The notes beneath the pieces are model-generated. The model was not told the DNA's origin and did no database searches. It saw nothing but the letters and a program-made list of their open reading frames with translations. Below are positions 32,632-45,350 of a stretch of 64,000 bases of DNA, one piece after another; within the stretch, counting starts at the first letter, position 1; the number at the start of each line of letters is the position of its first letter. A program made the position numbers and the translations under genes. This DNA comes from Gigantopelta aegis. Lineage: Eukaryota; Mollusca; Gastropoda; Neomphalida; Peltospiridae. The DNA lies in the NCBI RefSeq assembly GCF_016097555.1, contig NC_054712.1, forward strand, positions 42,573,999 through 42,637,998, given 5' to 3'.

Positions 32632-32715
32632 AATGAATGAATGAATGAATGAATGAATGTTTAACGACACCCCAGCACGAAAAATACATCGGCTATTGGG
32701 TGTCAAACTATGGTA
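32632..32715 (-). repeat. (gaat)n run and SINE type B tail fragment
   Basis: Eight aatg repeats lead into gtttaacgacaccccagcac and atcggctattgggtgtcaaa. Confidence 0.7.
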
Positions 32716-33061
32716 ATGCAAACAAATAAAGTGATGATCAACATCAATATAAAAATTCAAAATTTAACTAAAAACAGTGTAAAGAACTGTGCAAAAATAC
32801 AAATATCACAGAATTTCAATTATATCTCGAAAAAAAACAAGGGGATTTGTGCTGTATTGGCCATTCTCAAAGAGAATGTTACACCCCTGCACCACGGTGA
32901 GGTTACAGCACGCGCAGGGGAGATTAAGGAAGGCGTGTTAGAAAATACATGGTACCAGTTTAACCAGGGTTATCGTAATACGAGTTATTTAACCTTTAAT
33001 CATAATATATCGCTATAGGCCTACAGATAATACTTTGTTTGAATATTAAATGGATTTAACA

Positions 33062-33251
33062 TTGCTTCATTTCATTTCAACTTATTTTTGTGTTTATATC
33101 CAATTAAGGTTCAAGCACGATGTCCTGGGCACACAACTCAGCTGTTTCGTTAAAATCTCTCTCTCTGGGTGGAAGCCGGTACCGGGTTGCGAACCCAGTA
33201 CCTACCAGCCTTATGTCCGATGGCTTAACCACGACACCACCGAGGCCGGTT
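33062..33251 (-). repeat. SINE type C, middle deleted
   Basis: The tail (tgtttatatccaattaaggt, caagcacgatgtcctgggca) joins directly to the head (gggttgcgaacccagtacct, ccaccgaggccggt). Confidence 0.85.
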
Positions 33252-33349
33252 TAACATTGTTATTATGTATACGATAATATTTACAACCCAATACTAGAAA
33301 CAGCCAAAGGAAGGGCTCCCCCTTACACTTAGAGCTAACGCCAAGTTGG

Positions 33350-33626
33350 TAGTGACGTCACAGAATTAACACCTTTTTGAAGTAAGACTGGTCTCTCTGT
33401 GGGTGCGTCACGGGATATCGTCACAAACAGTGGGAGTACAGGAACTCGTTATGACTGCACTCAGTAGGTAGCACTCGCTCAAACATTAGTCAAACACTGG
33501 AAATCGTTTGTGAAATACTGGAGATCGTTTGTGAAACACTGGGAACCGTGTTAGTGGTCGAGTCGATGACTGAGAGAGAAAGTGTCTTTAACTCAACTAC
33601 AGGTCAGCTGAGAGACACGACAGGTT
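33350..33626 (+). promoter_or_regulatory. candidate promoter with CRE and a first exon
   Basis: A perfect CRE palindrome, tgacgtca, occurs at about 33354. About 270 bp later the sequence gacag/gttggt (33625) looks like a 5' splice donor. An ATG at about 33565 opens a frame (MTERESVFNSTTG) up to that donor. No downstream exon could be matched to it. This is a weak call. Confidence 0.25.
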
Positions 33627-33642
33627 GGTAATATATATTATG

Positions 33643-33643
33643 T

Positions 33644-33703
<60 letters not shown>
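33643..33703. repeat. (ta)n microsatellite
   Basis: About 30 uninterrupted ta copies. Confidence 0.97.
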
Positions 33704-33707
<4 letters not shown>

Positions 33708-34373
33708 CACTTGGAAATTCAATGTGTAATTAAGCACCACTTGAATCGTATTGCAGCCAAAATGGCGCCTGGAAATAGTTGTCAGTGCCGACGAGAGTTT
33801 AACCTGATATTGCGATTTCGTTTACGTATCTACTGCGTATTAACCAAGATAGCGTGAATATATTATTTATGAGAAGCCCATTAGTTTGGTTCCAGCTCCA
33901 TCGTTAATTATCAGAGGCGAATTTTTTTTTTTTTTAAAATGCGATCCCCAGTAGCACAGATTTTAGCAGTTATATATTAATTTAAAACTGAACCCTCGAC
34001 CAACAATTAAGATCCCACTCCTCCAAAACTCCCCCCAGTTCACTTGGCATTCCACCTCATGTCACTGGGGAGCCCCTAAATGGATTTTCTAGATCCGCCA
34101 CTGATTATCACACATTTTCATGCATATTTACGGTTTGTGTCTTTTTCGGTAGAATACATTAAATATTGATATAACGACAGTGTTACTTGTTGTGAGTCGT
34201 TTTTAAAATAATATCCTCAGTATGCACAGATAGTTAATCGCAGTGTTTTGTATACACGAAATTTTCACATACTTACCACTTGATAATGTAACCTCCCACA
34301 AACATCTACGGCTTACTTTAAACTCCAGTGGTAGATGGACAGATTAATATATAAATATATATCTATTTGTGTG

Positions 34374-34375
34374 TA

Positions 34376-34406
<31 letters not shown>

Positions 34407-34494
34407 CTCTCTCAATCTCCCCCCTCTCCTCTCTCTCTCTCTCTCTCCCCCTCTCCTCTCCACCCTCCTGCGTCTCTCTCCTCTCTCTCTCTCA

Positions 34495-34554
<60 letters not shown>

Positions 34555-34555
34555 T
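34374..34555. repeat. (ct)n and (gt)n compound microsatellite
   Basis: ct runs with c-rich interruptions pass into gt and then gtat. Confidence 0.96.
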
Positions 34556-34629
34556 GATGTATGAATACTAGTATATGTATATTGTATGTATGTCGAGGTT
34601 GACTATTACATACATAGATATTAACGCAC

Positions 34630-34761
34630 TGGCGCAGAGGATAATTAAATCCTTTCTGGCCTCACAAATTGTCCCATGCCGTTGCTGGGACTCGAACCTG
34701 TGGCACCGATTCGCCCGCAAATTGCAAGACTAACCACGATACGCTCTGAGCTATCGAAGCT

Positions 34762-34762
<1 letters not shown>
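34630..34762 (-). repeat. tRNA-like fragment of unknown SINE
   Basis: The minus strand of gctgggactcgaacctgtgg carries ggttcgagtccc, a good B-box. The surrounding sequence does not match the three SINE types here. Confidence 0.4.
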
Positions 34763-34920
<158 letters not shown>

Positions 34921-35329
34921 TAAGCTTGTAGGTTCTAATAGACCAAATCAATTCCTATTGCCGATAATGTTAAAGTTTAATAATAAAACTGATATAAGAA
35001 GCTTATCAACACACCCAGAAAGTACAGCAATAAAAAGTGTGGCACCTCACATCTCATTTACCTGCAAGAAAATAGGGGATTACATACCATTTATGAGATT
35101 TAATTAATGTTTTTAATAGCAACCGTTATTTTTGCTGAAAATTGCAGTTCCAATTTTCGGGGTACCCCGTATTAGTTTCAGCCTCTGGTATATACTGCAT
35201 AACAACTGTATAACAAATAAAAGTGTATTTATTTATTGTCAATGAATATTAGTATTTGCACAAATAATCAATATCACATATTACTACCAATCACACCCAC
35301 AGCTGCCTTTACTCCGTAAATATTTGAAC

Positions 35330-36535
35330 TCTCTTCTTTGATACTATACAACCTGTAAATGACGTAACATTTATACGTATGTTAAAATATAAATTAAATA
35401 TAAATTCCCTAACTAAATTGTATGCTGCATTTATAAGACCAATTTTGGAATATGGTAATATAATTTGGGATAATTGTACAGCAGAAGAATCCAATACAGT
35501 TGAGTCAGTGCAACTTGAGGCTGCCCGTATCATAACGGGACTTAGGAAAGGAACATCTTCTAACAAACTATATCATGAACTTGGTTGGGAACCATTATAT
35601 AAACGTCGCAAAAATAGTAAATTAATTCTAATGCATAAAATACTTAAAGGCGAAACATCTCAATATCTACTGGATGAAATATTACCATATGTTAATCCCA
35701 ATAATCGTTTCACACTCAGAAATCAACGTCCATACACTCCACCAACATGCCATACTAATTCATTTAAAAACAGCTTTATTCCTAATACTTTGGAGTTATG
35801 GAATGACCGTGACAGTTTAACTCAAAATGAACCATTTCTGAGTACATATAAAAAATAATAAAAAAAAGAAATCCCAATTTTTATCTACTCTCTATCTTTA
35901 TTGAAATCGTAAATGTAACATTATCCATTGTCAGCTTCGTATCTCTGCTAGCAACCTAAACTATCATTTATTTTTAAGCCATATTTCTGATAACCCAAAC
36001 TGTGCATGTGGAGATAGCTGTGAAGATAATTTTCATTATATTTATGTCTGCCCTCTGTTCATCAAACAAAGATATGATTTATTTGCATCCTTAAGGAATT
36101 ACCTTGATATCTTAGACATTGATCTACTATTTTCCGGCTCAATAAACCTACCAATTGAAGAAAACTATTTAATTTTTAAAGCAGTGCATAAATATATAGT
36201 TGAAAGTAAGATATTCGAGTTGAACTAACTTATTATTCTGATTTTTACTGCCCCATATACGGTTTAGCGCCAACAATAGGATAATCACTATCACAATTTT
36301 TCTCGACCATTCCATTTCTATTCTACCTACTCTCTACCTTCTATTACTATATATTAATAAATATTAATTATGTTAAATACTTTATGCCATTGGACATTAT
36401 GTTATTATGTTTTATATATGATTATGAATATTGATTATTGTCTGATGTCCATCTTGTTTAGGAAAGCATTTATATAGGCTCTGCCTGTTGTGCAATCCTT
36501 TTGACATTTTTATCAATAAAATATCTCAAAACAAA
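35330..36535 (+). mobile_element. 5'-truncated LINE (non-LTR retrotransposon), 3' end
   Basis: The frame at 35379-35858 encodes the segment just after the reverse transcriptase core: LNSLTKLYAAFIRPILEYGN-like, ARIITGLRKG, LGWEPLYKRRKNSKLILMHK and LELWNDRD. After a stop and a frameshift, 35940-36228 encodes a second piece with NCACGDSCEDNFHYIYVCPL, the Cys/His-rich C-terminal motif seen in many animal LINEs, ending at TAA 36226. The 3' end is AT-rich with aataaaatatctcaaaac. The RT catalytic part and ORF1 are missing. The clade is not determined. Confidence 0.88.
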
Positions 36536-36818
36536 ACTTGCGAAATATAACCCACACGTTTACAATTAGGCGATGCTTAACTAATGTCCATGTGTATATT
36601 TTAGCTAACATAAAAATAGTATACACGTACCCGGGATACTTTACTCTAAACATTACAGTATATTAGAGTGAAAATTTCACTTTTTTACTCTAAAATGTGT
36701 TATCGTCACTGTAGAAAGGGTTATCTTCACTGTAAGAAAGTCGGAACTATTTTGCTGCTGGCATTTTAAAAATAAAGGTAAATTGCAAAAGTTATATAAT
36801 AAATAGAAAATTTCATTT

Positions 36819-36954
36819 TTTTTTTTGTTAAATAGGATTTATATCTCGTCTCGTGAAGTTTGCAATCATATCACACTCTTCGCGCAAGCGCGACTCATGA
36901 GATATGATTGCAAACTTCACGAGATGAGATATAAATCCTATTTGACAAAAAAAA
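36819..36954. repeat. hairpin with two 54-bp arms
   Basis: Arms 36819-36872 and 36901-36954 are complementary along their length, with only two positions not Watson-Crick, and both of these would be G-U pairs in RNA. The 28-base loop holds its own palindrome tcgcgcaagcgcga. The left arm begins with a T-run and the right arm ends with the matching A-run. Confidence 0.95.
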
Positions 36955-37855
36955 CAAAAACAACAACCCAACATGAAATATCCTCTATATAGCAATACTC
37001 AGAACAGTATGTAAAGTGGTTTACAGCGTTTCTATGTATAAGCTGAATAACAAAAAAGAAGTAGAATAACAAACTTGTCATCAATCAAAGCGCATGACAA
37101 GTGAACATTATTTAATAATAACTGGTAACTCGATTTTTATCCTATATATAACGTAACGTAACGTAACGCTATTAATTCAAAATATATTTCTGATTTTCTA
37201 TTAATATAATGTAAGCTAAAAATAAACTGCAAAACAGAACACATAGAGAAAAACGAGAATATAATACAAAAGAACAACTAATCTGTATTGCATTTTCAGG
37301 ATCAAATTTAGGATATTCGCTAATTTTAGCACAAATATGACCGCGCTTTGCCCTATTTGTTCTGTGTTTATCATAATCGTGGCACGTGTAAAACTCGTTC
37401 ATTGCTGTGTACTCTTCAGATCGCTCGGCTGAATTTGCTCGTTTCTAATTTACCTACGAGTCATGAATGGCCGTTTGTGTACAACAGGATAATCCGTGAG
37501 CCGTATTATCGGATTAGCGAGACAATGCGGAGGCCATTGACACGTGCTTCGCGATAAGTACCGTTAATCACAATAACAATATCACGAACTTAGGAGGTTG
37601 TCGGAAACATGTCATGTGTCATTTCCTACGACGACTGCATGTATTCTTTGGACAGGAGCGATCGGCTACTGCTTTGATAAGTGAATGGATCGTAAATGTC
37701 ATTCAATATTTTATTTAGTGAAGTAAAAACATCAGATGCCCCAAAGCTGTATTTAAAACGACAGGAAGACCGAGAATGGAATTTTACCCTACATATGTGA
37801 CCGAACGCTTGAACGAGGTAAGACCAAAACAAACATTGCTTCAGTTTTGTAATTT
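36955..37855. other. gap without a gene
   Basis: A short pentamer repeat, acgta(x3), lies at about 37150. A 69-codon frame at 37348 has no recognisable feature. Confidence 0.35.
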
Positions 37856-37859
37856 AAAG

Positions 37860-38067
37860 ATACAGTATTTTTAATATATTAAGGATTAATTTAAAGTTAC
37901 TGTATTTATAATATATTAAGGATTCATTTAAAGTTACAGTATTTATAATATGTTAAGGATTACTATAAACATACAGTATTTATAATATATTAAGGATTAA
38001 TTTAAAGATGCATTACAGTATTTATAATATATTAAAGATTAATATAAAAATACAGTATTTATAATAT
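37860..38067. repeat. AT-rich tandem repeat, about 38-bp unit, six copies
   Basis: cagtatttataatatattaa recurs with spacings of 36-42 bp, separated by gattaatttaaag variants. Confidence 0.85.
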
Positions 38068-38069
38068 TC

Positions 38070-38217
38070 TGGGGCGTAGCCAGAGAGGAAAAAACGCCGA
38101 GGAAAACCCAGACCTGTAAAATAAATATCGGTGTTGAAAAATGGGAAAAATAAAATAAATCTGGGGAAAATCTAGGCGAGGCAAGCGCCTCGTCTGCCTC
38201 ATGCTGGCTACGCCATT
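38070..38217. mobile_element. 148-bp MITE with ggcgtagccag ends
   Basis: It starts ctggggcgtagccag and ends ctggctacgccattg, which are inverted repeats of 11 bp. It contains a ggcgaggcaagcgcctcgt hairpin. It lies directly after the 38-bp tandem array. Confidence 0.65.
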
Positions 38218-38269
38218 GATATATTCATAATACATTTGAGATTTAAACATTTTGCCTTTGATCAACATT

Positions 38270-38830
38270 TTATGATCCTCTCTCCTTTCTCTCCTTTATT
38301 ATTGGATTGTTCTTCTAAACTGACAAGGGCGTACGGGCTCCCATTTTTGTAGGGGGGGGGGGGGGGGGGCAGGCTGGCTTTTGCGCGAATTAAACGAAAA
38401 TGCCTGAATCTGGATAACAACATTTACTCATATTTGTATTACTGCGAAGCACCAAATGAATCACTACGCACTTTGACATGGATAACAATTAATTTTGAGG
38501 CTAGAATGATGGAAATACATAGTAGAAAGGTTTCAGGTTAGCACGTTTTGCTCGAATATCTGTATAATGTTTGCCCGAATTTTAGTTCTTGCTCCAGCAC
38601 TTGGGTGGGGGTGGGGGTGGGGTGGGGTGGGCAGTTGCCCTCCCTTGCCATCTGTCTCGTACGCTTATGTAAATTGCTCCAAACTATATAAATATTCGGT
38701 CAAGCAGTCTATTTATTTTTTAGGTTTGGTTGTTAACTTTTTAAGTAAAAAAAAAATTATGTTAACTTTTTTACTACTTACTATTCCAAATTCTGCCAAT
38801 TTCCAGCTCTACACACACTTCTATCTCAGA
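38270..38830 (+). repeat. unclassified interspersed repeat U, copy 3, partial
   Basis: gatcctctctcctttctctc and, after a poly-G insert, attgctccaaactatataaa and attctgccaatttcc match copy 1 at 13680-13880. Confidence 0.6.
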
Positions 38831-38957
38831 CCCATTCAGTGGCGAAATCAGATATTTTACTAGAAACAAACGTGCCTGAATCTTAATTGGATATAAGTAC
38901 GTTAATATATTATCGTATGCTACCTATTAAAAAACACGCATTTACTTGTACAAGCAG

Positions 38958-39245
38958 GGGGTAGGATTTAGCTCAGTCGGTTGAGCGCTAGCTTGAGGTG
39001 CTTGCATCGCAGGATCGAAAAAACTAGGTGGGTTTTTGATTGTTGTTTTTTTCGTTCCAGCCAGTGAACCACAACTGGTTAAAGGCCGTGGTATGTGCTT
39101 TCCTGACTGTGGAAACTGCATGTAAAAGATCCCTTTTCGGGTTTTCTCTCTATGTCAGAATTACCAAATGTTTAACATTCAATGGCCGATGATTGATTAA
39201 TCAATGTGCTCTGGTGGTGTTGTTAAACAAAACAAACTTTAATTG
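38958..39245 (+). repeat. SINE type B with a second tRNA-like head
   Basis: The head gatttagctcagtcggttga with gcatcgcaggatcgaa is closer to an ordinary tRNA than the gacgtagcccagtgg head. Core and tail B follow, ending at gttaaacaaaacaaac. The same head occurs at about 53718. Confidence 0.85.
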
Positions 39246-39733
39246 CAAGCAAACATTTATATAGCAATATATACATTTACATAAGCATACAGGTACACAA
39301 ATATGAGAGACAGAGAAAGAAAGACAGAGACAGAGACAGACAACATTTAAATAATAATAAAAACACTTTAAATATCGCGTTTTATTATGGTCTTAATTTT
39401 TTATCACATTCGTCGCGCAACGATAAACATAACATTTGACATAAAACAGGAAACACTATCTATAAATCACGATAGCTTTCGGCTATCGACGGAAAAGGAA
39501 ACAGATCAACATTAAATATCATAAGTACATCCGAACTGTAACCACTGACGGGTAAAACCTTCGTAATAAAACAGATTTAGTTTACCGTCGTCGGATTAAT
39601 GTCTTGCTGAGACCGCCCGCTCTCCTCCCATCAGCGCTTTCTACAGCAAGGTAACTATGCTGCACTAATCAACTATGTTGTAATTGTTGTATTATTAGTA
39701 AAATTACTTAGAGCCAACTTTACTAAGCCTATT

Positions 39734-40342
39734 TTAAGCTGTATCCTAACCGGACGCGAGCGATGCGACATATTTGGCCACAGACCACAATTAATTACGC
39801 TATATGTTTCTATATAGCGTTAGTGGCTATAACATTTTTATTAATATCAGCAGGCCCGTGGATTTTTGTATGTACCTTTGCCTGCCTGGGGGACACATAC
39901 CCTGAAAAGAACAACCCCTGTTGTCCAGCTCTTTCTCCCAGGACATTGGTTTAAACAAACACACCCACTAAACCTGGCCTGAGTACACCAATTTTTATAA
40001 AAAAGCACTAATTTTGCGTGGGCTGGAATTACCACAAACAAGTCTTCAATGTCAACAAGTTACACAATGTCATGTTTACAAACTACATGCTCTCCCCTGT
40101 CAGCTTCAGTCAAATAGTTGCCACTTCAAAGCTGTCTGCCATGAAATAATAACATTCAAACAGCAGACTACATGCGCGGACAAATTTTTGGATTTTGGAC
40201 AACCAAATGGGAAGATAACTGTGATCTTTGGCCATTTATCAGTCGCGCCATACGCGTGCGGTTAGGATGCGGCGATTGAAATCAATGATTTCTAAAATAA
40301 TCGTTACAATCGCTCGCGTCCGGTTAGGATACAGCTTTAAGT
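39734..40342. mobile_element. 0.6-kb MITE with about 27-bp perfect inverted ends
   Basis: The left end runs from agctgtatcctaaccggacg to cgagcgat. The right end is its exact reverse complement (40311-40337), and TTAA-like bases flank it. The subterminal tgcggttaggatgcggcgat (40257-40276) is a decayed echo of the end. The interior contains no transposase. A related interior lies in reverse at 63185-63660. Confidence 0.8.
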
Positions 40343-40604
40343 ATTGTAAATGTATATAGTTACACGCGTGTAAGACATACACAAGCTTTGTAAATTCTGC
40401 ACTTAGTATTTCGTTCTCTGTTTGTCCGTCCGTCCGTCTGTCCGTCCGTTCGTCTATCTGTTTCTGTGTCTGTCTGAGATCTACAGAACAATGTTTATTC
40501 AGCAGCTACTATAATCGTCAGAAGTGGGCGGCAGTGGTCAATGCCTTCCCCTCCAACTAAAGATATTGTATTCCCCCAGTAAAACATCAAATTATTATAT
40601 AGCT

Positions 40605-40805
40605 GTCAACCAGTGCACCACAACTGGTCAAAGGCCGTGATATGTGGAAAAGTGCATATAAAAAATCCCTTGCTACATTAGATTAGCATTTTTTTTTTAG
40701 CATGTTTCCTCTGATGACTACGTGTCAGAATTACCATATGTTTGACATCCAATAGCCGATGATTAATTAATCAATGTGCTCTAGTGGTGTCTTTAAACAA
40801 AACAC
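40605..40805 (+). repeat. headless SINE type B followed by C-run and A-run
   Basis: It starts in the core (accagtgcaccacaactggt), includes tail B ending gtgtctttaaacaaaacacc, then about 13 C and about 24 A. Confidence 0.85.
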
Positions 40806-40849
40806 CCCCCCCCCCCAAAAAAAAAAAAAAAAAAAAAAAAAACCCACTA

Positions 40850-41400
40850 CTCCCACAAGCTGTCATCTTGCGACGCCTAAGATCATGTGTAACATACAGC
40901 TATTTCGATTATTCACAGACAAGGCAGCACATACTCAAAGTCGCAACGCGTCTGTCCACCAAGACGGGGTCATTGATTTGACCTTTTAACGTTAAGTGCG
41001 GCTCCGGAGATGTGGACGTTAACTAGGGTTAAACAAAGTGTGTCACATGCTGTACATACAGTTAAACTGTCAACACAGTCAGATAGTCAGTCCGATACCT
41101 GAACGTGTTTCGCTAAATCACTGACACTGACCGACAGGACAAATGAAGATAACTCAGAAGGCATGTAGCGGTGAACTATCGTGACTCGATATAAATTATG
41201 ACAGCCTAGATATGCATGTACGTGAGATACGACCGTTCACATTTTAGACACGAACATTCAGTGATATAAATGCATCAATTAGTACTATAATAAATACTCA
41301 ACATCCAAAAGGTGTTTTAACATCTGAAATTATTTCTACAAACCAGTCTGGGGTCGAAACGTCAATGGGTTTTTTTGTTGTTGTAGTTTTTGTTTTAATT
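40850..41400. other. gap without a gene
   Basis: Nothing recognised. An AT-rich attta region follows at 41400-41450. Confidence 0.35.
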
Positions 41401-41454
41401 TAATTATTTTTAATTTATTTAATTCAATTCAATTTAATATAATTTAATTTTGCA

Positions 41455-41660
41455 ACATTTGGTAATTTTGACATATAGTCGTAAAGAGGAAGCCCGCTAC
41501 ATTTTGTTCGTTAGTAGCAAGGAGTCTTTATAGGCACCGTCCCACAGACAAGATATCACGTACCACGGCCTTTGATATACCAGTCGTGGTGCACTGGCTG
41601 GAACAAAAATAGCCCAAATGGTCCACCGACGGGGATCGATCTCAAACTGACCGTTTAATT
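41455..41660 (-). repeat. SINE type B, tail end truncated
   Basis: It runs from aacatttggtaattttgaca to ggggatcgatctcaaactga, bounded by (taattt)n sequence on both sides. Confidence 0.82.
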
Positions 41661-41867
41661 AAATTAATTTAATTTTTATTTAATTTTATTTAATTTTAAT
41701 TTTTATTTAATTTGTTGGTAGTGTTGTTGTTTTTTTTGTTTTTTTTGTTTTTTTTTTTTTTTTTTTTGTTTTTTTTTGCGAGGGGGGGGGGGGTGCTGCA
41801 TGGACCTGGGGTGGTGGATTAGTTTTAATGAACGTACAGAAGTTTATTTTCCAGTAAATTGCCATGG

Positions 41868-42122
41868 TCTAGGATCGATCCCCGTCAGTGGGCCCATTGG
41901 GCTATTTCTCGTTCCAGCCAGTGCACCACGACTGGTATTTCAGAAGCCGTGGTATGTACTATCCTGCCTGTAACATGGTCCATACACACACACACACACA
42001 TACACACACACAAACACACATACACACACACACACACACACAAACACACACAAACACACACACACACACAAACATACACACACAAACACACAAACACATA
42101 CACACACATACACACACACAAA

Positions 42123-42166
<44 letters not shown>

Positions 42167-42285
42167 TGTATATAAAAGATGCCTTGCTTCTGGTGGAAAA
42201 ATGTAGCGGGTGCCCTCGTAAAAATTAAAAAGAAAATTGACATCCAATAGTCGATGATTAGTGGTGTCATTAAACAAAACAAACT
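41868..42285 (+). repeat. SINE type B with a (ca)n array grown inside its core
   Basis: The head B-box ggatcgatccccg, core to ctgtaacatggtccatacac, then about 175 bp of (ca)n with aaca and ataca variants, then tataaaagatgccttgcttc and tail B. In other copies the same point reads tggtgcatataaaag, so the repeat expanded from the cata of the core. Confidence 0.92.
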
Positions 42286-42289
42286 TTAA

Positions 42290-43540
42290 CTTTAGTGAAA
42301 TATTTGTTTTGGATTAGAACTCAAATAACTCTCACGTCTTCTCGAAGCCATACTAAGCAGTGGAAGCAATTCAGCTTAACTAAAAGTGATGTTGACGTTT
42401 TAACAAAGGCACCAGCGGCACGTTATTAAAAGCTGTCAAGTGTTTGACGATGCTCTGACCTTTGACACTGTGGTACACGTGGCACGTTTGTCATACACAT
42501 CGTGAACGTCTAAGCAGTGGAAACCGCCTGTAGGATTAACAGAGATGGGTATTTGAGCACTGAAGACGTCACAAGAAGTCGTGCTGGCTTTAAAACAAGA
42601 AATTAAGATTTCTACTTTAACTTTCCATTTTGACGGCGTGGTGGTTAACCATCTGAGTTAACGACTGACAGGTTCCGGGTTCGTATCTTAGTACGGGCTC
42701 GTATCTTAGTACGGACTCCGACCCAGGTTACAGATATGTGTGAGTAGGAAGGTGTAGGACTAGTACTCACTGTGAACTGATCATCTCCCTTCTGGATATA
42801 GATACGGTATGTGATTATGTCGTAACCTGATTAAACTGAACTGTTTTCACTAAACTGATGCATGGCTAATTGACTGACTGACTGACTGACTAAATGAATG
42901 AATGAATGAATCAATCAATCAATCAATTAACGAATGAATCTATTAATGAATCAATCAATTAACGAATTAATTAACTAATTGGACTTTCCTTTGGCACTGT
43001 TATGTATAAAGACCATTGTAACTACTTCTCATGAATAGAGTTAGGGTTAGGATTAGTGACAGTGCTAAAGGAAAGTCCTTCCCGACTGGTTGATTGTGTC
43101 ATATCTAGAACGGTGCAGGACAGAACATAATTTTATTTCTCTTCTGTCATTGGAGTCGTTTACAAATAGATATATTAACAATTGCACAGTACTGTGGACA
43201 AATTATGGCACACAATGTAATGTGATGTGATGTGATGTGATGTGATGTAATGCAATATAATAAATATAATATTTTATAATATATTTTACAATCTAATCTA
43301 ATCCAATCTAATCTAATATCTCTAATACCATTGAAATAATTTCTGTCTTACAAAATAGACATTTCTGGTTACCGTATTATAATCCCAGGACAGCGTGCCT
43401 GGACCTTAATTTGGTATATGCGCTGAAATATTAATATAAATTTCATCAACAACATGACTGTCACATCTGTTATTATCAGCACAATAATCATCATCATCAT
43501 CTCGTGGCCACTATCATCATCATCATCATCATCATCACCA
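42290..43540. other. mostly non-coding, with simple repeats
   Basis: This includes aatg/atca tetramers (42880-42980), tgatg repeats (43208-43240) and a (tca)n run (43485-43540). A decayed type C SINE is suggested at 42630-42800 (gtggttaaccatctgag, ggttccgggttcgta), with its tail at 43385-43440 (aggacagcgtgcctggacct). Confidence 0.45.
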
Positions 43541-43544
43541 CGAG

Positions 43545-43870
43545 TGGAAGGAAGGAAATGCTTTATTTAACGACGCACTCAACACTTTTTATTTACGGTT
43601 ATATGGTGTCAGACATATGGTTAAGGACCACACAAACATTGAGAGAGGAAACCCGCTGTCCCCACTTCATGGGCTACTCTTTTCGATTAGCAGCAATGGA
43701 TCTTTTATATGCACCATCCCACAGACAGGGTAGTACATACCACGGCTTTTGATATACCATTTGTGGTGCACTGGCCGGAACGAGAAATAGCCCAATGGAC
43801 CCACCGACGGGGATCGATCACAGACTGACCGCGCATCGAGCGAGCGCTCTACCACTGGGCTACGTCCCGA
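43545..43870 (-). repeat. SINE type A, full length
   Basis: It runs from aggaaatgctttatttaacg through to ccactgggctacgtcccgac, with few changes. Confidence 0.93.
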
Positions 43871-43874
43871 CCGT

Positions 43875-45166
43875 ATCACGAGTGATACAAAGTATTCTTT
43901 TGCAGTTCAACTTCAACGCAACTACAACGCAACTACAACGCAGTTTAAAGTTCATGGCAGTTTGCTATCTGTTACGATGACTAAATGCATACGATTTCTT
44001 CTAGTCCTTTACTTTATCTGTTTACGATTCACTGATGGCAATAATTAATCACTTTACTACAGGGGCGGATCTATGATTTTGTAAAGAGGGGAGGCGGGGG
44101 GGGGGGGGGGTCACAAAATTCCAAAAAGGCAAGTTTTATTTTGCCGATGACAAATAAACCAAGCTCCCAAAGGAAGTGAAATCTGTTGAGGGGCTCGGGG
44201 ATATATGCTCCCCGGAACATTTAAAAAATAAAAATACTCCGAGACATTTTTACAGGTCATTTTAGTCTTGTATATTATGGTAAATGACTTCTTTTTAAGT
44301 TATTAAAAAAGGGAAATTCAGACAGACGGGGGCCAAGCGACCACTATCACACCCTCCCCGTTTACACCAACCACATTTCTTACAACTCCGTATGGTAATA
44401 TATTTATTATTATGTTCTCATCAATTGTGGCCATTTTTTATTTGGACTCCATGGTGTTTTATCTCTATTGTAAATCCGTACAATCTATCTCACGCACCAG
44501 TAACTCAGTTGAGTTATGCTACATTGTATGTATCTTCTGTTCACAAAAATAAACCTCACCGAAATCTTGGTATATATGACGTGTTGCTGTCGTTTATCTG
44601 CTGTACATTGGAAACGCGATTTGTGTTTCATACGTCACAGAATACGACCAGAATATCAACAATACATCAGTTGTTGACAGATACGTAGTATCTACCAGTT
44701 AAAACAATGTAGATTAATAGAAAAGCTGTCAACAGGGTTTTTACTGTCTCGTTTGAATTAATTAGTATACAGGTAGGTACAATAAAGATCATTATTTCAA
44801 AATCAATTAAATTTCTTACACGAATGTTAAGCAAGGGGAGTTTCTTTAGTATTTAATTATCATATAAGTGTGTAGTATTTTCTACTGATGTCTCATAAAA
44901 TACGTCAATATCGTAATGATTATCGACGAACGAGGCGAAGATCTAGGGCCCGTTTTACAAAGCGATCTCAGTGTTAAAATCGGCCCGAGTCGTTCGATAG
45001 TAAAACGTAGTTACGTAACGCTAAGATCCAGAATATAAATATTCTGAACAATAAAACTAGTTATTTTAATACCGAGCTTTTCGACAGTCCCCTTATGAAA
45101 TCAAGTCCGAATGTCAATCCGCATACAAAAGACGGCGGATTATCTTCGGCCTAATATTATTTAGAT
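43875..45166. other. gap without a supported gene
   Basis: A 98-codon frame at 44392-44688 lacks recognisable features. A small MITE-like caggggcggatct lies at about 44061 next to a G-run. Nothing firmer is seen. Confidence 0.35.
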
Positions 45167-45350
45167 TTAAAGGGACATTCCTGAGTTGGCTGCAATTTTT
45201 AAGATGTTATCGACTAACAGAGAATTTGTAACGATTGTAATTAAATATCAAACATATTTTTCTGCATAATATATTAGTGGCTGTATATTAAACATGTTAT
45301 TTATCTAATATTTGTACTAGGTTAAACTTCATTTTATTTCCTAAAATATA

